A model generated the notes under the pieces. That model was given only the letters and a program-made list of their open reading frames with translations. It did not search any database and was not told where the DNA came from. A stretch of DNA of 64,000 bases, taken from NCBI GenBank assembly GCA_900469625.1, contig UBXV01000007.1, forward strand, positions 248,001 through 312,000. Direction: 5' to 3'. Shown in pieces: positions 46,964 through 56,674 of the stretch. The DNA comes from Hyphomicrobiales bacterium (lineage in GTDB: Bacteria; Pseudomonadota; Alphaproteobacteria; Rhizobiales; Rhizobiaceae). The position numbers and the translations under genes were made by a program. Position 1 is the first letter of the stretch. Each line of letters starts with the position of its first letter.

Positions 46964-47842
46964 ATGAACATCATCATCGGGCTTATTGTGACTTTCGGCT
47001 GTATTCTCGGCGGCTACGTGGCCATGGGCGGCCATATGGAAGTCCTCAACCAGCCTTTCGAACTGCTGATTATCGGCGGCGCCGGCATCGGCGGCTTCAT
47101 CATGGCCAACTCGATGAAGGTGGTTAAGGATACCGGCAAGGCGCTGGGCGAGGCGTTTCGCAACAAGGTTCCAAAGGAGCGCGAGTATCTCGACACGCTC
47201 GGCGTTCTCTACTCGCTGATGCGCGATCTGAGAACGAAGTCGCGCAACGAGATCGAAAGCCACATCGACAATCCTGAGGAATCCTCGATCTTCCAGTCGG
47301 CTCCGACCGTCTTGAAGAACAAGGAGCTGACGGCGTTCATCTGTGACTACGTCCGCCTGATCATCATCGGCAACGCCCGCTCGCACGAGATCGAGGCGCT
47401 GATGGATGAGGAAATCCAGACCATCACCCACGACAAGATGAAATCCTACCATGCCATGACCATCATGGGTGACGCCTTCCCGGCGATCGGCATCGTCGCG
47501 GCGGTTCTCGGCGTCATCAAGGCGATGGGCGCGATCAGCGAAGCGCCGGAAGTTCTCGGCGCCAAGATCGCCGCTGCCCTCGTCGGCACCCTGCTCGGCG
47601 TGTTCCTGTCCTATTCGATCGTCGCTCCGCTGGTCGCCAACGTCAAAGCCGTGCGCGAAAAGCAGAACCGGCTCTACATCATCGTCAAGCAGACGCTGCT
47701 TGCCTACATGAACGGTTCCGTTCCGCAGGTTGCTCTCGAATACGGGCGCAAGACCATCTCGGCCTACGAGCGTCCCTCGATCGACGCCGTCGAGCAGGAG
47801 ATGATGAACCCCGGCGGCGGCAGCGAAAGCAAGGCGGCCTGA
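46964..47842 (+). CDS. motA: MotA, stator protein
   Basis: This is a 292-residue stator subunit with four membrane segments. The signature [17 protein letters not shown] holds the charged residues that interact with Fli[19 protein letters not shown] holds the channel proline. I chose the ATG at 46964 ([17 protein letters not shown]) rather than the GTG at 46949, because the membrane segment then starts at once and GGGT lies nine bases upstream. It heads the motA-fliM-fliN-fliG unit; motB is elsewhere. Confidence 0.95.
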   Translation: MNIIIGLIVTFGCILGGYVAMGGHMEVLNQPFELLIIGGAGIGGFIMANSMKVVKDTGKALGEAFRNKVPKEREYLDTLGVLYSLMRDLRTKSRNEIESHIDNPEESSIFQSAPTVLKNKELTAFICDYVRLIIIGNARSHEIEALMDEEIQTITHDKMKSYHAMTIMGDAFPAIGIVAAVLGVIKAMGAISEAPEVLGAKIAAALVGTLLGVFLSYSIVAPLVANVKAVREKQNRLYIIVKQTLLAYMNGSVPQVALEYGRKTISAYERPSIDAVEQEMMNPGGGSESKAA

Positions 47843-47846
47843 TCCG

Positions 47847-48794
47847 ATGAAATCTGGAACACCGACAAACGTCCATCCCTTCGACAGGAAACTCCTGGCG
47901 CGCATGACCGGCGCACTCGGCGACGATCGCGCGATCGGCCGGGTGGCGCTCGATCTTGGCCACGTGTTCGGCGAATTCCTTCCCGACATCTGCAAGGCGG
48001 AAACCGGCCTCGACATTGCCATCGGCTATGCCGGCTTTCGCACCGGACTTCGCAACGGCCTGATCGCCGAGCTCGGCAGCGGCGTGCTGATCAGCGACGT
48101 CTCGCTTCGCAACTGGGCTCCAGACTTTCAGATCAGCTGCGACAGTCCGATCATCATCACCATGGTCGAAGCGCTATTGGGCGCGGAGCCGACCGACATC
48201 GAAGAGCCGCAGCCGCGCACCCTTTCGCCGATCGAAATCGACGTTGCCCAGCCGATCTTCGAGAAGATCGCCGACGTGCTGCGCACCGCCGTCAATGCGG
48301 CCGGCGGTTTCGAACCGATCGTTTCGCGCGCTTACAACAGTTCTGCCCGCGGCAAGCCCGACCCGACGCTCGAGGACGTGCATGCGGCAGCGATCGACAT
48401 GACGATCGGCTTCGGCCCCGTGCTGTCGACTTTCTCGATCATCGTGCCGCAGAGCGTGCTCTTGAAGACGCAGGTGGTGTTTCCGAAGGGTGCGGGCCAG
48501 AACCGCAAGCTGAAGTCCGAATGGACCGAGCAGATGGAGGAGCAGGTTCGCCGCTCGGCCGTCACCATCGAGGCGCGGATCCGGCTGGAAAGCCTGACGC
48601 TCGACACGATCAGCCGCCTGCAGGCCGGCGACGTCATCCCCTTCCACGATGCCCAGGACGTTCGCGTCGACGTGAACGCCAACGGCCGCGATCTCTATGT
48701 CTGCGAGTTCGGCCGATCGGGTGCGAAATACACCGTGCGGGTGAAGGACACCCACGGCTCCGAACAGGACATCCTTCGCCACATCATGAGTTAA
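47847..48794 (+). CDS. fliM: FliM, C-ring switch protein (divergent)
   Basis: This is a 315-residue switch protein, which should bind CheY-P and FliG. The middle domain and the C-terminal SpoA-like domain (VTIEARIRLESLTLDTISRL; AGDVIPFHDAQDVRVDVNAN) are present. The N-terminus reads MKSGTPTNVHPFDRKLLARM and does not show the usual LSQxEIDALL-type CheY-binding motif. It lies four bases after motA and 60 before fliN. Confidence 0.9.
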   Translation: MKSGTPTNVHPFDRKLLARMTGALGDDRAIGRVALDLGHVFGEFLPDICKAETGLDIAIGYAGFRTGLRNGLIAELGSGVLISDVSLRNWAPDFQISCDSPIIITMVEALLGAEPTDIEEPQPRTLSPIEIDVAQPIFEKIADVLRTAVNAAGGFEPIVSRAYNSSARGKPDPTLEDVHAAAIDMTIGFGPVLSTFSIIVPQSVLLKTQVVFPKGAGQNRKLKSEWTEQMEEQVRRSAVTIEARIRLESLTLDTISRLQAGDVIPFHDAQDVRVDVNANGRDLYVCEFGRSGAKYTVRVKDTHGSEQDILRHIMS

Positions 48795-48854
48795 TTCGGC
48801 TCGCCGTCGCCAGGCAGTAGGCCTGAGGCAAGCTTCAACTGGAATAGTTCGCAC

Positions 48855-49475
48855 ATGGCACCCAAGAAAGCACCACTCAACGAACAGGCCGCAGTCGCTG
48901 TCGGAGACATGGAACTCGACCAGGCGATCGACGATCTGCGCGGTGTTCTCAAGAAAGACACGGACGCGCCCGCAGGCTTCGGCGCCGAGTTCGGCAGCGA
49001 CGCGCTCAGCACCACCGAGTTCGGCGGTGACTTCGCCGCGCCTGCCGACGGCCTTGGCGCCTTTGGCGGCGACTTCGGTTCGGACACGTTCGGCAGCGAC
49101 CTGTCGGCAACGCCTGCGTCCACCGATTTCGGCGGCAGCACCTTCGGCACGAGCGATTTCGGCGCGTCGACCTTCGATGCCGGTGAAACCGTCGTCGATA
49201 CGCCGCCGGGCAGCGGCATGAACGCCAATCTCGACCTGATCATGGACATCCCGATCGATGTCCAGATCGTTCTCGGCACCAGCCGGATGCAGGTCTCCGG
49301 CCTCATGAACCTGACCGAAGGCGCCACGATCTCGCTCGATCGACGGATCGGCGAACCGGTCGAAATCATGGTCAACGGCCGGATCATCGGCCGTGGCGAA
49401 ATTACCGTTCTCGAAGGCGACGACACCCGGTTCGGCGTCAAGCTCATCGAGATCAAGGGCAGCAAGAAGTCATAA
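48855..49475 (+). CDS. fliN: FliN, C-ring switch protein with FG-rich extension
   Basis: This is a 206-residue protein. The SpoA domain is C-terminal (about 122-206: [40 protein letters not shown]). The first 120 residues are an extension absent from short FliN forms: a helix at about 15-34 followed by a disordered stretch with nine FG dipeptides between residues 42 and 103. It lies 60 bases after fliM and 29 before fliG. Confidence 0.93.
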   Translation: MAPKKAPLNEQAAVAVGDMELDQAIDDLRGVLKKDTDAPAGFGAEFGSDALSTTEFGGDFAAPADGLGAFGGDFGSDTFGSDLSATPASTDFGGSTFGTSDFGASTFDAGETVVDTPPGSGMNANLDLIMDIPIDVQIVLGTSRMQVSGLMNLTEGATISLDRRIGEPVEIMVNGRIIGRGEITVLEGDDTRFGVKLIEIKGSKKS

Positions 49476-49504
49476 AACCCAATTATTGGGCGAGGGATGA
49501 ATCC

Positions 49505-50536
49505 ATGATGGATTTCGAAAGTTTTGAGGCCCAGGCACTTTCCAGGCCTCTCAACCAGACCGACAAGGCCGCAGCCGTTCTGCTGGCGATGGGCAAGACC
49601 GTCGCCGGAAAGCTGCTGAAATTCTTCACCCAGAGCGAACTGCAGGCGATCATCGCCTCGGCACAGTCGCTGCGGGCCATCCCTCCCCACGAACTGGAAG
49701 CGCTGGTCAACGAATTCGAGGACCTGTTCACCGAAGGCGCCGGCCTGATGGACAACGCCAAGGCGATCGAGAGCATTCTCGAGGAAGGCCTGACGCCGGA
49801 TGAAGTCGACGGCCTGCTCGGTCGCCGCGCCACCTTCCAGTCCTACGAAGCCAATATCTGGGACCGACTGCAGGAGTGCGACCCGGTCGCAGTCGCGCTG
49901 CAGCTGGCCAAGGAACATCCGCAGACGATCGCTTACGTGCTGTCGATGATGCCTTCCAACTTTGGCGCCAAGGTGCTGCTGCAGCTCTCCGAAGAGCAGC
50001 GGCCCGACATCCTGAAGCGCGCCGTCAACATGAAGGACGTCAGCGCCAAGGCAGCGTCGATCATCGAGAACCGCGTCATGGAAATGATCGGCGAGATGGA
50101 AGCGGAGCGCAATTCCGCAGGCCCCACCAAGATTGCCGAAGTGATGAACGAGCTCGACAAGCCGCAGGTCGATACCCTGCTCGCCTCGCTCGAATCGCTC
50201 AGCACCGAATCGGCCAAGAAGGTTCGTCCGAAGATCTTCCTCTTCGACGATGTTCTCTACATGCCGCAGCGCAGCCGCGTTCAGCTCTTCAACGATGTCT
50301 CCACCGACATCATCACCATGGCGCTGCGCGGCTCGACCATGGACCTGCGCGAATCGGTTCTCGCCTCGATCGGCGCGCGCCAGCGCCGCATGATCGAATC
50401 GGATCTGGCCATGGGAGACGCCGGCATCAACCCGCGCGACATCGCCATTGCCCGGCGCTCGATCACCCAGGAGGCGATCCGGCTTGCCGCAAGCGGCCAG
50501 CTGGAGCTGAAAGACAAGGAAGCAAAGGCCGCCTGA
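49505..50536 (+). CDS. fliG: FliG, C-ring rotor protein
   Basis: This is a 343-residue rotor protein. It has the N-terminal FliF-binding domain (LNQTDKAAAVLLAMGKTVAG), the middle EHPQTIAYVLSMM element and the C-terminal torque domain (RPKIFLFDDVLYMPQRSRVQ; ARQRRMIESDLAMGDAGINP). Two ATGs occur in a row at 49505 and 49508; GCGAGGG lies about 10 bases upstream. A terminator follows at 50596. Confidence 0.96.
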   Translation: MMDFESFEAQALSRPLNQTDKAAAVLLAMGKTVAGKLLKFFTQSELQAIIASAQSLRAIPPHELEALVNEFEDLFTEGAGLMDNAKAIESILEEGLTPDEVDGLLGRRATFQSYEANIWDRLQECDPVAVALQLAKEHPQTIAYVLSMMPSNFGAKVLLQLSEEQRPDILKRAVNMKDVSAKAASIIENRVMEMIGEMEAERNSAGPTKIAEVMNELDKPQVDTLLASLESLSTESAKKVRPKIFLFDDVLYMPQRSRVQLFNDVSTDIITMALRGSTMDLRESVLASIGARQRRMIESDLAMGDAGINPRDIAIARRSITQEAIRLAASGQLELKDKEAKAA

Positions 50537-50595
50537 TGCAATGGTCGGCCGGGCAGCCTTTCAAGGACCCGGCAACAGGGTGATTGCCAGACCAC

Positions 50596-50621
50596 AACGC
50601 GGGCCAAAAGCCCGCGTTTTT
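50596..50621 (+). terminator. Rho-independent terminator after fliG
   Basis: AACGCGGGC pairs with GCCCGCGTT around a 5-base loop and is followed by TTTGCTTTG. It ends the motA-fliM-fliN-fliG transcript and separates it from flhB. Confidence 0.88.
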
Positions 50622-50769
50622 GCTTTGTCGTAGCGAAGGCGCCGCTTTTCCTGTTGACCCCGCCGGATTGCCCCGACGAAACCCTTGTCTGCTCCGGCTT
50701 GCGGGTTCACTACAGGCAGCGCACGATCAGCGCTGGCGTGTGGAAACCGGTCGGGAGACTTCCTGTCGC

Positions 50770-51849
50770 ATGTCGGACGATGAGGATAAGGACAGCAAAA
50801 CTGAATCCCCGTCGGAGAAAAAGATCTCCGACGCCGCCGACAAAGGCAACGTCCCCTTTTCCCGCGAAGCGACCACCTTCGCCTCTACGGTCGCGATCTA
50901 CATCTTCTTCGTCTTCTTCCTGACCGATGGCGCGAGCACGGTTGCCGAGGCGCTCAAGGATATCTTCGAGCAACCGGAAGCCTGGCGCCTGAACAACGCC
51001 ACCGATGTGGTGGCGCTGATGACGCATCTCGCCTGGAAGTCGACGGCGCTGCTCGTACCCGTCTTCGTGCTGCTTATCGTCTTCGGCGTCGGCTCGTCGA
51101 TCTTCCAGAACCTGCCTCGCCCGGTGCTCGACCGCATCCAGCCGAAGATGAACCGTGTTTCGCCGATCGCCGGGCTGAAACGCATCTTCGGCGTCCAGGG
51201 TCTGGTGGAATTCGGAAAGTCGCTGTTCAAGATCATCATCATCTCGATCCTCGTCGTGCTCGTTCTGTGGAACGACTACTTTTCGACGCTCGACCTGATG
51301 TTCTCCGATCCGGTCAGGATCTTCTCGACGATGACGTCGGATCTCAACCAGATCATGATCGTCATCATGCTGGCGACCGCCGTTCTGGCGATCGCCGATC
51401 TCTTCTGGTCGCGGCACCATTGGTACACCGAACTGATGATGACCAAGCAGGAAGTGAAGGAGGAGATGAAGCAGGCGCAGGGCGACCCGATCGTCAAGTC
51501 GCGCCTTCGCTCGATACAGCGCGATCGGGCGCGAAAGCGCATGATTTCATCCGTGCCGCGGGCGACGCTGGTGATCGCCAACCCGACCCACTATGCCGTT
51601 GCTCTGCGCTACGTGCGCGAAGAAAGCGATGCGCCGGTGGTCGTTGCGCTCGGCCAGGACCTCGTCGCCCTCAAGATCCGCGAGATTGCGGAGAAAAACG
51701 GCATTCCGGTATTCGAGGATCCGCCGCTTGCACGCTCCATGTTTGCACAAGTCTCGGTCGATAGTGTGATTCCACCCGTGTTTTACAAGGCAGTTGCCGA
51801 ACTCATTCACAGGGTGCACGCGCAATCGCAACCAAAACGGATGACGTAA
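50770..51849 (+). CDS. flhB: FlhB, export-gate substrate-switch protein
   Basis: This is a 359-residue inner-membrane protein with four membrane segments and a soluble C-terminal domain. The autocleavage site NPTH is present ([20 protein letters not shown]) and allows the switch from hook to filament export together with FliK/MotD. The ATG at 50770 ([18 protein letters not shown]) is the family start; the upstream in-frame reading has no protein-like composition. It begins about 150 bases after the terminator, so it has its own promoter. Confidence 0.96.
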   Translation: MSDDEDKDSKTESPSEKKISDAADKGNVPFSREATTFASTVAIYIFFVFFLTDGASTVAEALKDIFEQPEAWRLNNATDVVALMTHLAWKSTALLVPVFVLLIVFGVGSSIFQNLPRPVLDRIQPKMNRVSPIAGLKRIFGVQGLVEFGKSLFKIIIISILVVLVLWNDYFSTLDLMFSDPVRIFSTMTSDLNQIMIVIMLATAVLAIADLFWSRHHWYTELMMTKQEVKEEMKQAQGDPIVKSRLRSIQRDRARKRMISSVPRATLVIANPTHYAVALRYVREESDAPVVVALGQDLVALKIREIAEKNGIPVFEDPPLARSMFAQVSVDSVIPPVFYKAVAELIHRVHAQSQPKRMT

Positions 51850-51854
51850 CGCCG

Positions 51855-52295
51855 ATGAAAAAGTGCGAATTCTCCGAGAGACGGGAACAGCTAGTAGCCG
51901 AAGCGATCCGCCCTGTGGCGACCGAATTGCGTCTCATAGACGCTGCGGATTTCATCGCTCTCCTGCGTTTCGAATCCTATGCCAGCCTCGCGGACCTCGT
52001 TGAATCGGCCGCCGAGCTGTATTTCCTGCCCGGAACCGTCAATTTCGGTCTCGGCGGCAACTACAATCTCGACTGGGACAGCGAGCCGGAAATCGTGCTC
52101 GACCTGGAGCTGAAGCCGCGCGGCGTGACGATCTATGTGCGCCTCTCGCTCGGAAACGACACCGCCGGCATCGAGATCAGCCACATCACGTTCCAGAACC
52201 CCTCGGCCGATCCGGACGAAAACACGGCCTTTCTCGCAAAGAGCCTGTCGGAAGCGAAGTTCATCAAATCCTATGAGCTGCCCTTGGCAAGCTGA
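51855..52295 (+). CDS. Conserved hypothetical protein after flhB
   Basis: This is a 146-residue acidic, soluble protein without signal peptide or membrane segment. A helical first third (EAIRPVATELRLIDAADFIA) is followed by a beta-rich part (VNFGLGGNYNLDWDSEPEIV; GVTIYVRLSLGNDTAGIEIS). It is five bases after flhB and convergent with visR. I recognise no family; its position suggests a flagellar accessory protein. Confidence 0.85.
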   Translation: MKKCEFSERREQLVAEAIRPVATELRLIDAADFIALLRFESYASLADLVESAAELYFLPGTVNFGLGGNYNLDWDSEPEIVLDLELKPRGVTIYVRLSLGNDTAGIEISHITFQNPSADPDENTAFLAKSLSEAKFIKSYELPLAS

Positions 52296-52306
52296 CCGTC
52301 CGGCGG

Positions 52307-53047
52307 TCAGCTGATGTAGCCAAGCCTTATGGCCTTGGCGATCGCCTGGATCCGGTTGACGGAATCGAGTTTGGTCGTGGCAGCGCCGAGATAGGCGTTG
52401 ACCGTGTGGACGGAGAGCCCCATCCGCTCGGCGATCTCCTCGCTGATGTGACCGTCGCCCGCCATCTGCAGGCAGGCGATTTCGCGATCGCTGAGCGTCT
52501 CGGCGTGCACCATGCGCTTTTCGTCGGCGGCCAGAAGGTCGGTCATGATCGTGCAGCTACGGCCATGAAGATCGACGACCTGGTCTGTGGTCGCATCGAC
52601 GTAGCTGCCGACGAAGACGACATAGCCGTTGCCTTGCGCGCCGAGCCGAACGGGAAAGGCGATGCCGGAATAGGACAGCTTGCGCCCTTTCAGCCGGTGG
52701 GCGAAGTGTCCGAAATCGGACATCTCGGCGGCCTGGTGTTCGCCCGAGCCGTTCCACAGCACCGGCAACAGCGAGGTATCGAGATGGGCGGTCAGTTCCT
52801 CGCCGTAATGCGTGATCAGCTCATGGGCGTTGGCTTCGGACGACATGCCCCAGTTGTCTAGCACGCAGGTCAGCTTGCGCACCGCGCCCATGCCCTTGCC
52901 GTTGAGCCTGAGCACGGCGAAATGCTTGGCATTGATCTGGCGCTGCATTGCCTGCAACCGTGTGATCAGGGTCGCGGCTCGCGCCGCCTTGCCACTGCGG
53001 CTCAGCCGATCATCGTCGCTGCGTCCGTTGGCGAGAAAATGCGTCAT
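52307..53047 (-). CDS. visR: VisR, LuxR-type global motility regulator
   Basis: This is a 246-residue regulator with an N-terminal ligand-binding-like domain and a C-terminal LuxR helix-turn-helix (LSDREIACLQMAGDGHISEE; RMGLSVHTVNAYLGAATTKL). VisN and VisR act together, probably as a heterodimer, at the top of the S. meliloti motility cascade and activate rem. It follows visN by 12 bases. No visible quorum-sensing signal synthase is nearby. Confidence 0.93.
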   Translation of the reverse strand: MTHFLANGRSDDDRLSRSGKAARAATLITRLQAMQRQINAKHFAVLRLNGKGMGAVRKLTCVLDNWGMSSEANAHELITHYGEELTAHLDTSLLPVLWNGSGEHQAAEMSDFGHFAHRLKGRKLSYSGIAFPVRLGAQGNGYVVFVGSYVDATTDQVVDLHGRSCTIMTDLLAADEKRMVHAETLSDREIACLQMAGDGHISEEIAERMGLSVHTVNAYLGAATTKLDSVNRIQAIAKAIRLGYIS

Positions 53048-53059
53048 TCGCCTCGCCCC

Positions 53060-53800
53060 TCAGACCAGATTGTTTCGCACGGCATAGGCAATCGCCTCCG
53101 AGCGCGTTCGCGTGGCCGTCTTTCGCATGACGCTGGTGATGTAGTTGTTGATCGTGTTGCGCGAGATCCCAAGGATGACCGCAATCTCTTCGCTGGTCTT
53201 GCCCTCGGCGATCCAGAAGAGGCACTCAAGCTCACGATCGGTGAGCTCAAAATCGCGGTCGTTGCGGACCTCCGCACGGGTCGTGAAGCTGGCGAGATAT
53301 CCCGCAAGCAGGGTCACGTCACGCAGGCTTTCCTGCGAAAGGATCACATCCTCCGGCACAAGCAGCATCAACGAAAAGCGCAGTCGCCCGACGTTGAAGG
53401 TGACCGCGCAATACTCGCGGCTGATGCCGCGCGGCAGGTCGATGTCGTCGGGCAGCGCGTAGAACATCGGCTGCAGCACCGAAAGGCATTTTTCAAGCTC
53501 GGTCGTCTTGGCGTGCAGCCCGGTCACGACGCCCGAAAGCCGCCTGACGATATCGAACGGCCAGTCGGAGCAGACGACGAAGTCCAGCCCATTGTCCTGA
53601 GAGAGATCGTAGCGCGCCAGAAGATACTGACTGGCTCCAACATATTCGGTGAGTGCGGCAAGCCCGCTTGCCAGATTGGCACGGCCCGCCAGCTCGCCCA
53701 GCCGCCGGAACAACTGATCACGACTGAGCCCGCCGCCACGCAGGCGTGTCGACGCTGTCGGCAAAGGCCAGACAGTTATGTCTGCTTGCGAAATGTCCAT
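53060..53800 (-). CDS. visN: VisN, LuxR-type global motility regulator
   Basis: This is a 246-residue regulator with the same domain plan as VisR: an N-terminal sensor-like domain and a LuxR helix-turn-helix (LTDRELECLFWIAEGKTSEE; ILGISRNTINNYITSVMRKT). The partner VisR is encoded next to it. The ATG at 53800 has GGGGGCTG upstream. The long AT-rich region before it (53801-54584) must hold its promoter. Confidence 0.93.
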   Translation of the reverse strand: MDISQADITVWPLPTASTRLRGGGLSRDQLFRRLGELAGRANLASGLAALTEYVGASQYLLARYDLSQDNGLDFVVCSDWPFDIVRRLSGVVTGLHAKTTELEKCLSVLQPMFYALPDDIDLPRGISREYCAVTFNVGRLRFSLMLLVPEDVILSQESLRDVTLLAGYLASFTTRAEVRNDRDFELTDRELECLFWIAEGKTSEEIAVILGISRNTINNYITSVMRKTATRTRSEAIAYAVRNNLV

Positions 53801-53968
53801 GATGTCAGCCCCCGTGCCGGATTCACCGCCCTGGAACCTGCGCTTGCACTGTCGCCGCCAACAGCCGGCCCAAGCCGAATATCACCACCAGTCGCAGTTC
53901 AGGACGCGAATCAACTGCTAAAAATGTACATCCGTCCTCAAAAAAAACCACCGCCATCTTCTCGCTAT

Positions 53969-54172
53969 TTACTTCGCCATCCTTTCATGAAACGATTCGT
54001 GAAGATGCTGCATTGTCATCGTCTCGTTTCGGCTGCGGCCAGTTTGCGTTTCGACATAGCGTTGATATTTAAGAGAGTTTTGGTAATCAGCTTGCCCTTG
54101 CTCCGCTGCCGCAACGAATTTGCGCAGCGCCGGGAGTCGCCACGAGCGCCATTTCAACGCCATTCCCGCCAT
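53969..54172 (-). CDS. Possible small protein upstream of visN
   Basis: This is a 67-codon reading frame on the same strand as visN, ending 169 bases before it. The product (MAGMALKWRSWRLPALRKFV then polar, Q/E/K-rich) looks more protein-like than typical shadow frames. There is no good Shine-Dalgarno before the first ATG, and the GGCGGGA before the second is too close. It may be a chance frame. Confidence 0.25.
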   Translation of the reverse strand: MAGMALKWRSWRLPALRKFVAAAEQGQADYQNSLKYQRYVETQTGRSRNETMTMQHLHESFHERMAK

Positions 54173-54584
54173 TCACGAGAATGAGAAAAAGCGACGAATA
54201 GGTACGAATTGTACTTTAGAACGGCGCCTGTTGCGAAAATGCATCAATTATTTACCCGAAGAGCCGTAGTCTATCGATATATAAATACGGAATATGTTGC
54301 GCATTATTAGCGAAGATCTCGCTTTATATTCCACATCATCTATGTATTGACGCGCGCGATCGCAGTAAACCGACGGCGCGGCGGCGACTGTGCGGCGGCG
54401 GCGGAATCTACAAATTAAGATCTGGTTAAACTATTACAATCGCGGGTCGCATCCATGACTCCGGCGACGACGCGACGATTCTTGCCAGGGCGACGGCGAC
54501 CGATGGCAACGACGGTCGGGACTCGCACAATATTTGCACCGGACATGGGGACAGGTGCGCCGCATCCCGAACGCCTGTCAGACT

Positions 54585-54612
54585 AAAAATCCCGCCTGGA
54601 GGGCGGGATTTT
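54585..54612 (-). terminator. Rho-independent terminator after fliF
   Basis: AAAATCCCGCC pairs with GGCGGGATTTT around a 5-base loop and is followed on the minus strand by TTAGTC. It lies 27 bases after the fliF stop and ends the che-fliF transcripts. Confidence 0.9.
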
Positions 54613-54639
54613 CGACAATCGGACGATTTCTGTGTGTGA

Positions 54640-56316
54640 TCAGGCGGCTTTTTCGATCGCCCATTTGCGCAGGATCTTTGCAGCGCGCTCTTCGCTGATC
54701 TCGACCATGCGTGCCAGACGCCTTTCCGGCCCTTCCTTGACGCGCCGGTTGAAGGCGCCGGCGTCCTCGCCCATGCTGAGCAGGTCGTCGGTGCTGTCGA
54801 AGCCGAAATCGGAACCGAAGCCGTCCATGAGCGCGCCTCCGGCACCGGCGGTGGCCGGCGAGAAATCGGGCAATTCGAGACCGGCGGATTCGTTGGCGAG
54901 CTGGCCGGAGCTGCCGCCAAGGCCGAGCTGCCGGGCAAGCGGCCGCATGCCCATCCAGACCACCAGGAAGGCGACGACGACGAAGGCGAGCGCGTTGATG
55001 ATGCCACCGAGATTGCGCGTCAGCGTCTCCATGATGCCCGGACCGGCGACGGCCTGGTCGAGCAGCTGCGTCTCGACGAAATCCATAGCGTTGAGGGTCA
55101 CCACATCGCCACGGTTGGCATCGATGCCGGCCGCCGACGACACGATCTTCTGCATCTCCTGCAGGTAGGCGTCGATCTTGGCCTGATCGACAGGCTCGCC
55201 GACCATGGCGGCAATGCGACCACGATTGACGACCACGGCAATCGACAGGCGCTCGACCGTGTAGCTGTTCTTCACGGTGGCGATGGTCTTGCTGTTGATC
55301 TCGTAGTTGGTCTGCTCTTCCTTCTTCTCGGCCTGGTCGCTCGACTGCGGGCCGGCGCCACCCTTCGGGGCGGCCTGAGGAATGTTCTGCTGTACGGTTG
55401 CGGCATTGTCCGGCTGCTGCTGGCTGGACTTCTGCTCTTCCTTGGTGACGCGGGTGGAGCGCTCGACACGCGATTCCGGGTCGAACACTGTTTCCTGGAT
55501 CTGCTGCGTGTCGGTGTTGAGGCTGGCGGTGACGCTGGTGCGGAAGTTGTCCATGCCGAGGAATGGCGCGAGCGCGTTGTCGATCTTCTTCTCAAGCTCG
55601 GTCTGGACGTTCTGGACCACGCCCAGCGACTGGTTGAGAGCGCTGTTTGCCGGATCGTCACCGGAGGCCAACAGCTGGCCGGTCGAATCGAGAATGGTGA
55701 CATCGTCGACGTCGAGCCCGGGCACGGACGAGGCGACGAGATGGCGGATCGACGCTGCCGCGCTGCGGCCGACCGTGGCGCTGGCGCGGATCATAACCGA
55801 GGCGGTCGGGTTCTGGTCCGCCTTACGGAAGCTGCCGCGCTCCGGCATGACGATGTGGACGCGGGCGGCGGCGATACCGGAGATCTGCTGGATGGTGCGG
55901 CCGATTTCGCCTTCAAGCGCGCGAACCCGCGTGACTTCCTGCATGAAGGAGGTCAGGCCGAGCGAGCCGACATTGTCGAAGAGTTCGTAGCCGGCATTGG
56001 CGCTGCTCGGCAGGCCGCGCTCGGCGAGCAGCAGCCGTGATTTGCCGGTCATGCCGACCGGGACCTGAATGGTGCCGCCATCGGCACCGACATTGAAGTC
56101 GATGTTGGCTTCGGCGAGCGCGATGCTGATCTGGGTGACGTCACTTCGCTCGAGCCCGACATAGAGCGTCTCGAACGATGGCCTGTTGACGTAGATACCT
56201 GCCCCCAGGACCATGCCGACAGCGATAATGCCGGCGGCCGCCAGCGCTATCAGCCTGCCCTGCCCCAGCCCGGCGAGGTTCTTCGTGAACATCGAAAATT
56301 GATTCAACAGACTCAT
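54640..56316 (-). CDS. fliF: FliF, MS-ring protein
   Basis: This is a 558-residue MS-ring protein with TM1 at about 21-43, a long periplasmic YscJ-like domain (YVGLERSDVTQISIALAEAN; RVHIVMPERGSFRKADQNPT), TM2 at about 440-460 and a C-terminal FliG-binding tail (FNRRVKEGPERRLARMVEIS). Length is normal. It lies 358 bases after cheT, so it may have its own promoter. Confidence 0.96.
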   Translation of the reverse strand: MSLLNQFSMFTKNLAGLGQGRLIALAAAGIIAVGMVLGAGIYVNRPSFETLYVGLERSDVTQISIALAEANIDFNVGADGGTIQVPVGMTGKSRLLLAERGLPSSANAGYELFDNVGSLGLTSFMQEVTRVRALEGEIGRTIQQISGIAAARVHIVMPERGSFRKADQNPTASVMIRASATVGRSAAASIRHLVASSVPGLDVDDVTILDSTGQLLASGDDPANSALNQSLGVVQNVQTELEKKIDNALAPFLGMDNFRTSVTASLNTDTQQIQETVFDPESRVERSTRVTKEEQKSSQQQPDNAATVQQNIPQAAPKGGAGPQSSDQAEKKEEQTNYEINSKTIATVKNSYTVERLSIAVVVNRGRIAAMVGEPVDQAKIDAYLQEMQKIVSSAAGIDANRGDVVTLNAMDFVETQLLDQAVAGPGIMETLTRNLGGIINALAFVVVAFLVVWMGMRPLARQLGLGGSSGQLANESAGLELPDFSPATAGAGGALMDGFGSDFGFDSTDDLLSMGEDAGAFNRRVKEGPERRLARMVEISEERAAKILRKWAIEKAA

Positions 56317-56674
56317 TCTGTTTCCGCACCCAGTATCGCAAAACGTTCGAGCCGGTCATCCGACGAGCGCCCTGCGCAGTTCCAACATTCGGGTTTGGTG
56401 GGTTTCGCGTGCCCCGTAACGGCGTCCAATACACACGAATCCATCAGCCCCGATCGGGACCGTAGGAAACGAAACTTGCGCGAACTTGGCTTTCGCCCGC
56501 TCTTGCGGGGAAATCGGGAGATAAAGCTGTAGAGAAATCTGGCCGCACCAGCGGTCGATGCTCCCCCGACACGCCGTCTGTTCCCGGCCGGGCGGAGCCG
56601 CGGGGACGCGTGATGACCCCGCCTTTTGCGGCCGTTCTGAATGAAAAGCGCGTTTGGCGCCTTCGGGTAAAAGG
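56317..56674. other. Intergenic region between cheT and fliF
   Basis: This region of 358 bases is GC-rich with no convincing gene. It is the likely place of a fliF promoter. I see no clear terminator hairpin with a T-tract, so read-through from the che operon into fliF is possible. Confidence 0.55.

Larger units (their letters stand above)
53801..54639. other. AT-rich regulatory region upstream of visN
   Basis: This 839-base stretch between visN and the fliF stop is far more AT-rich than the rest of the window, mainly 53900-54420. It holds the visN promoter and the fliF/che terminator (54585-54612). One short reading frame at 53969-54172 is a weak gene candidate. I see no RNA gene or repeat. 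Confidence 0.6.
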
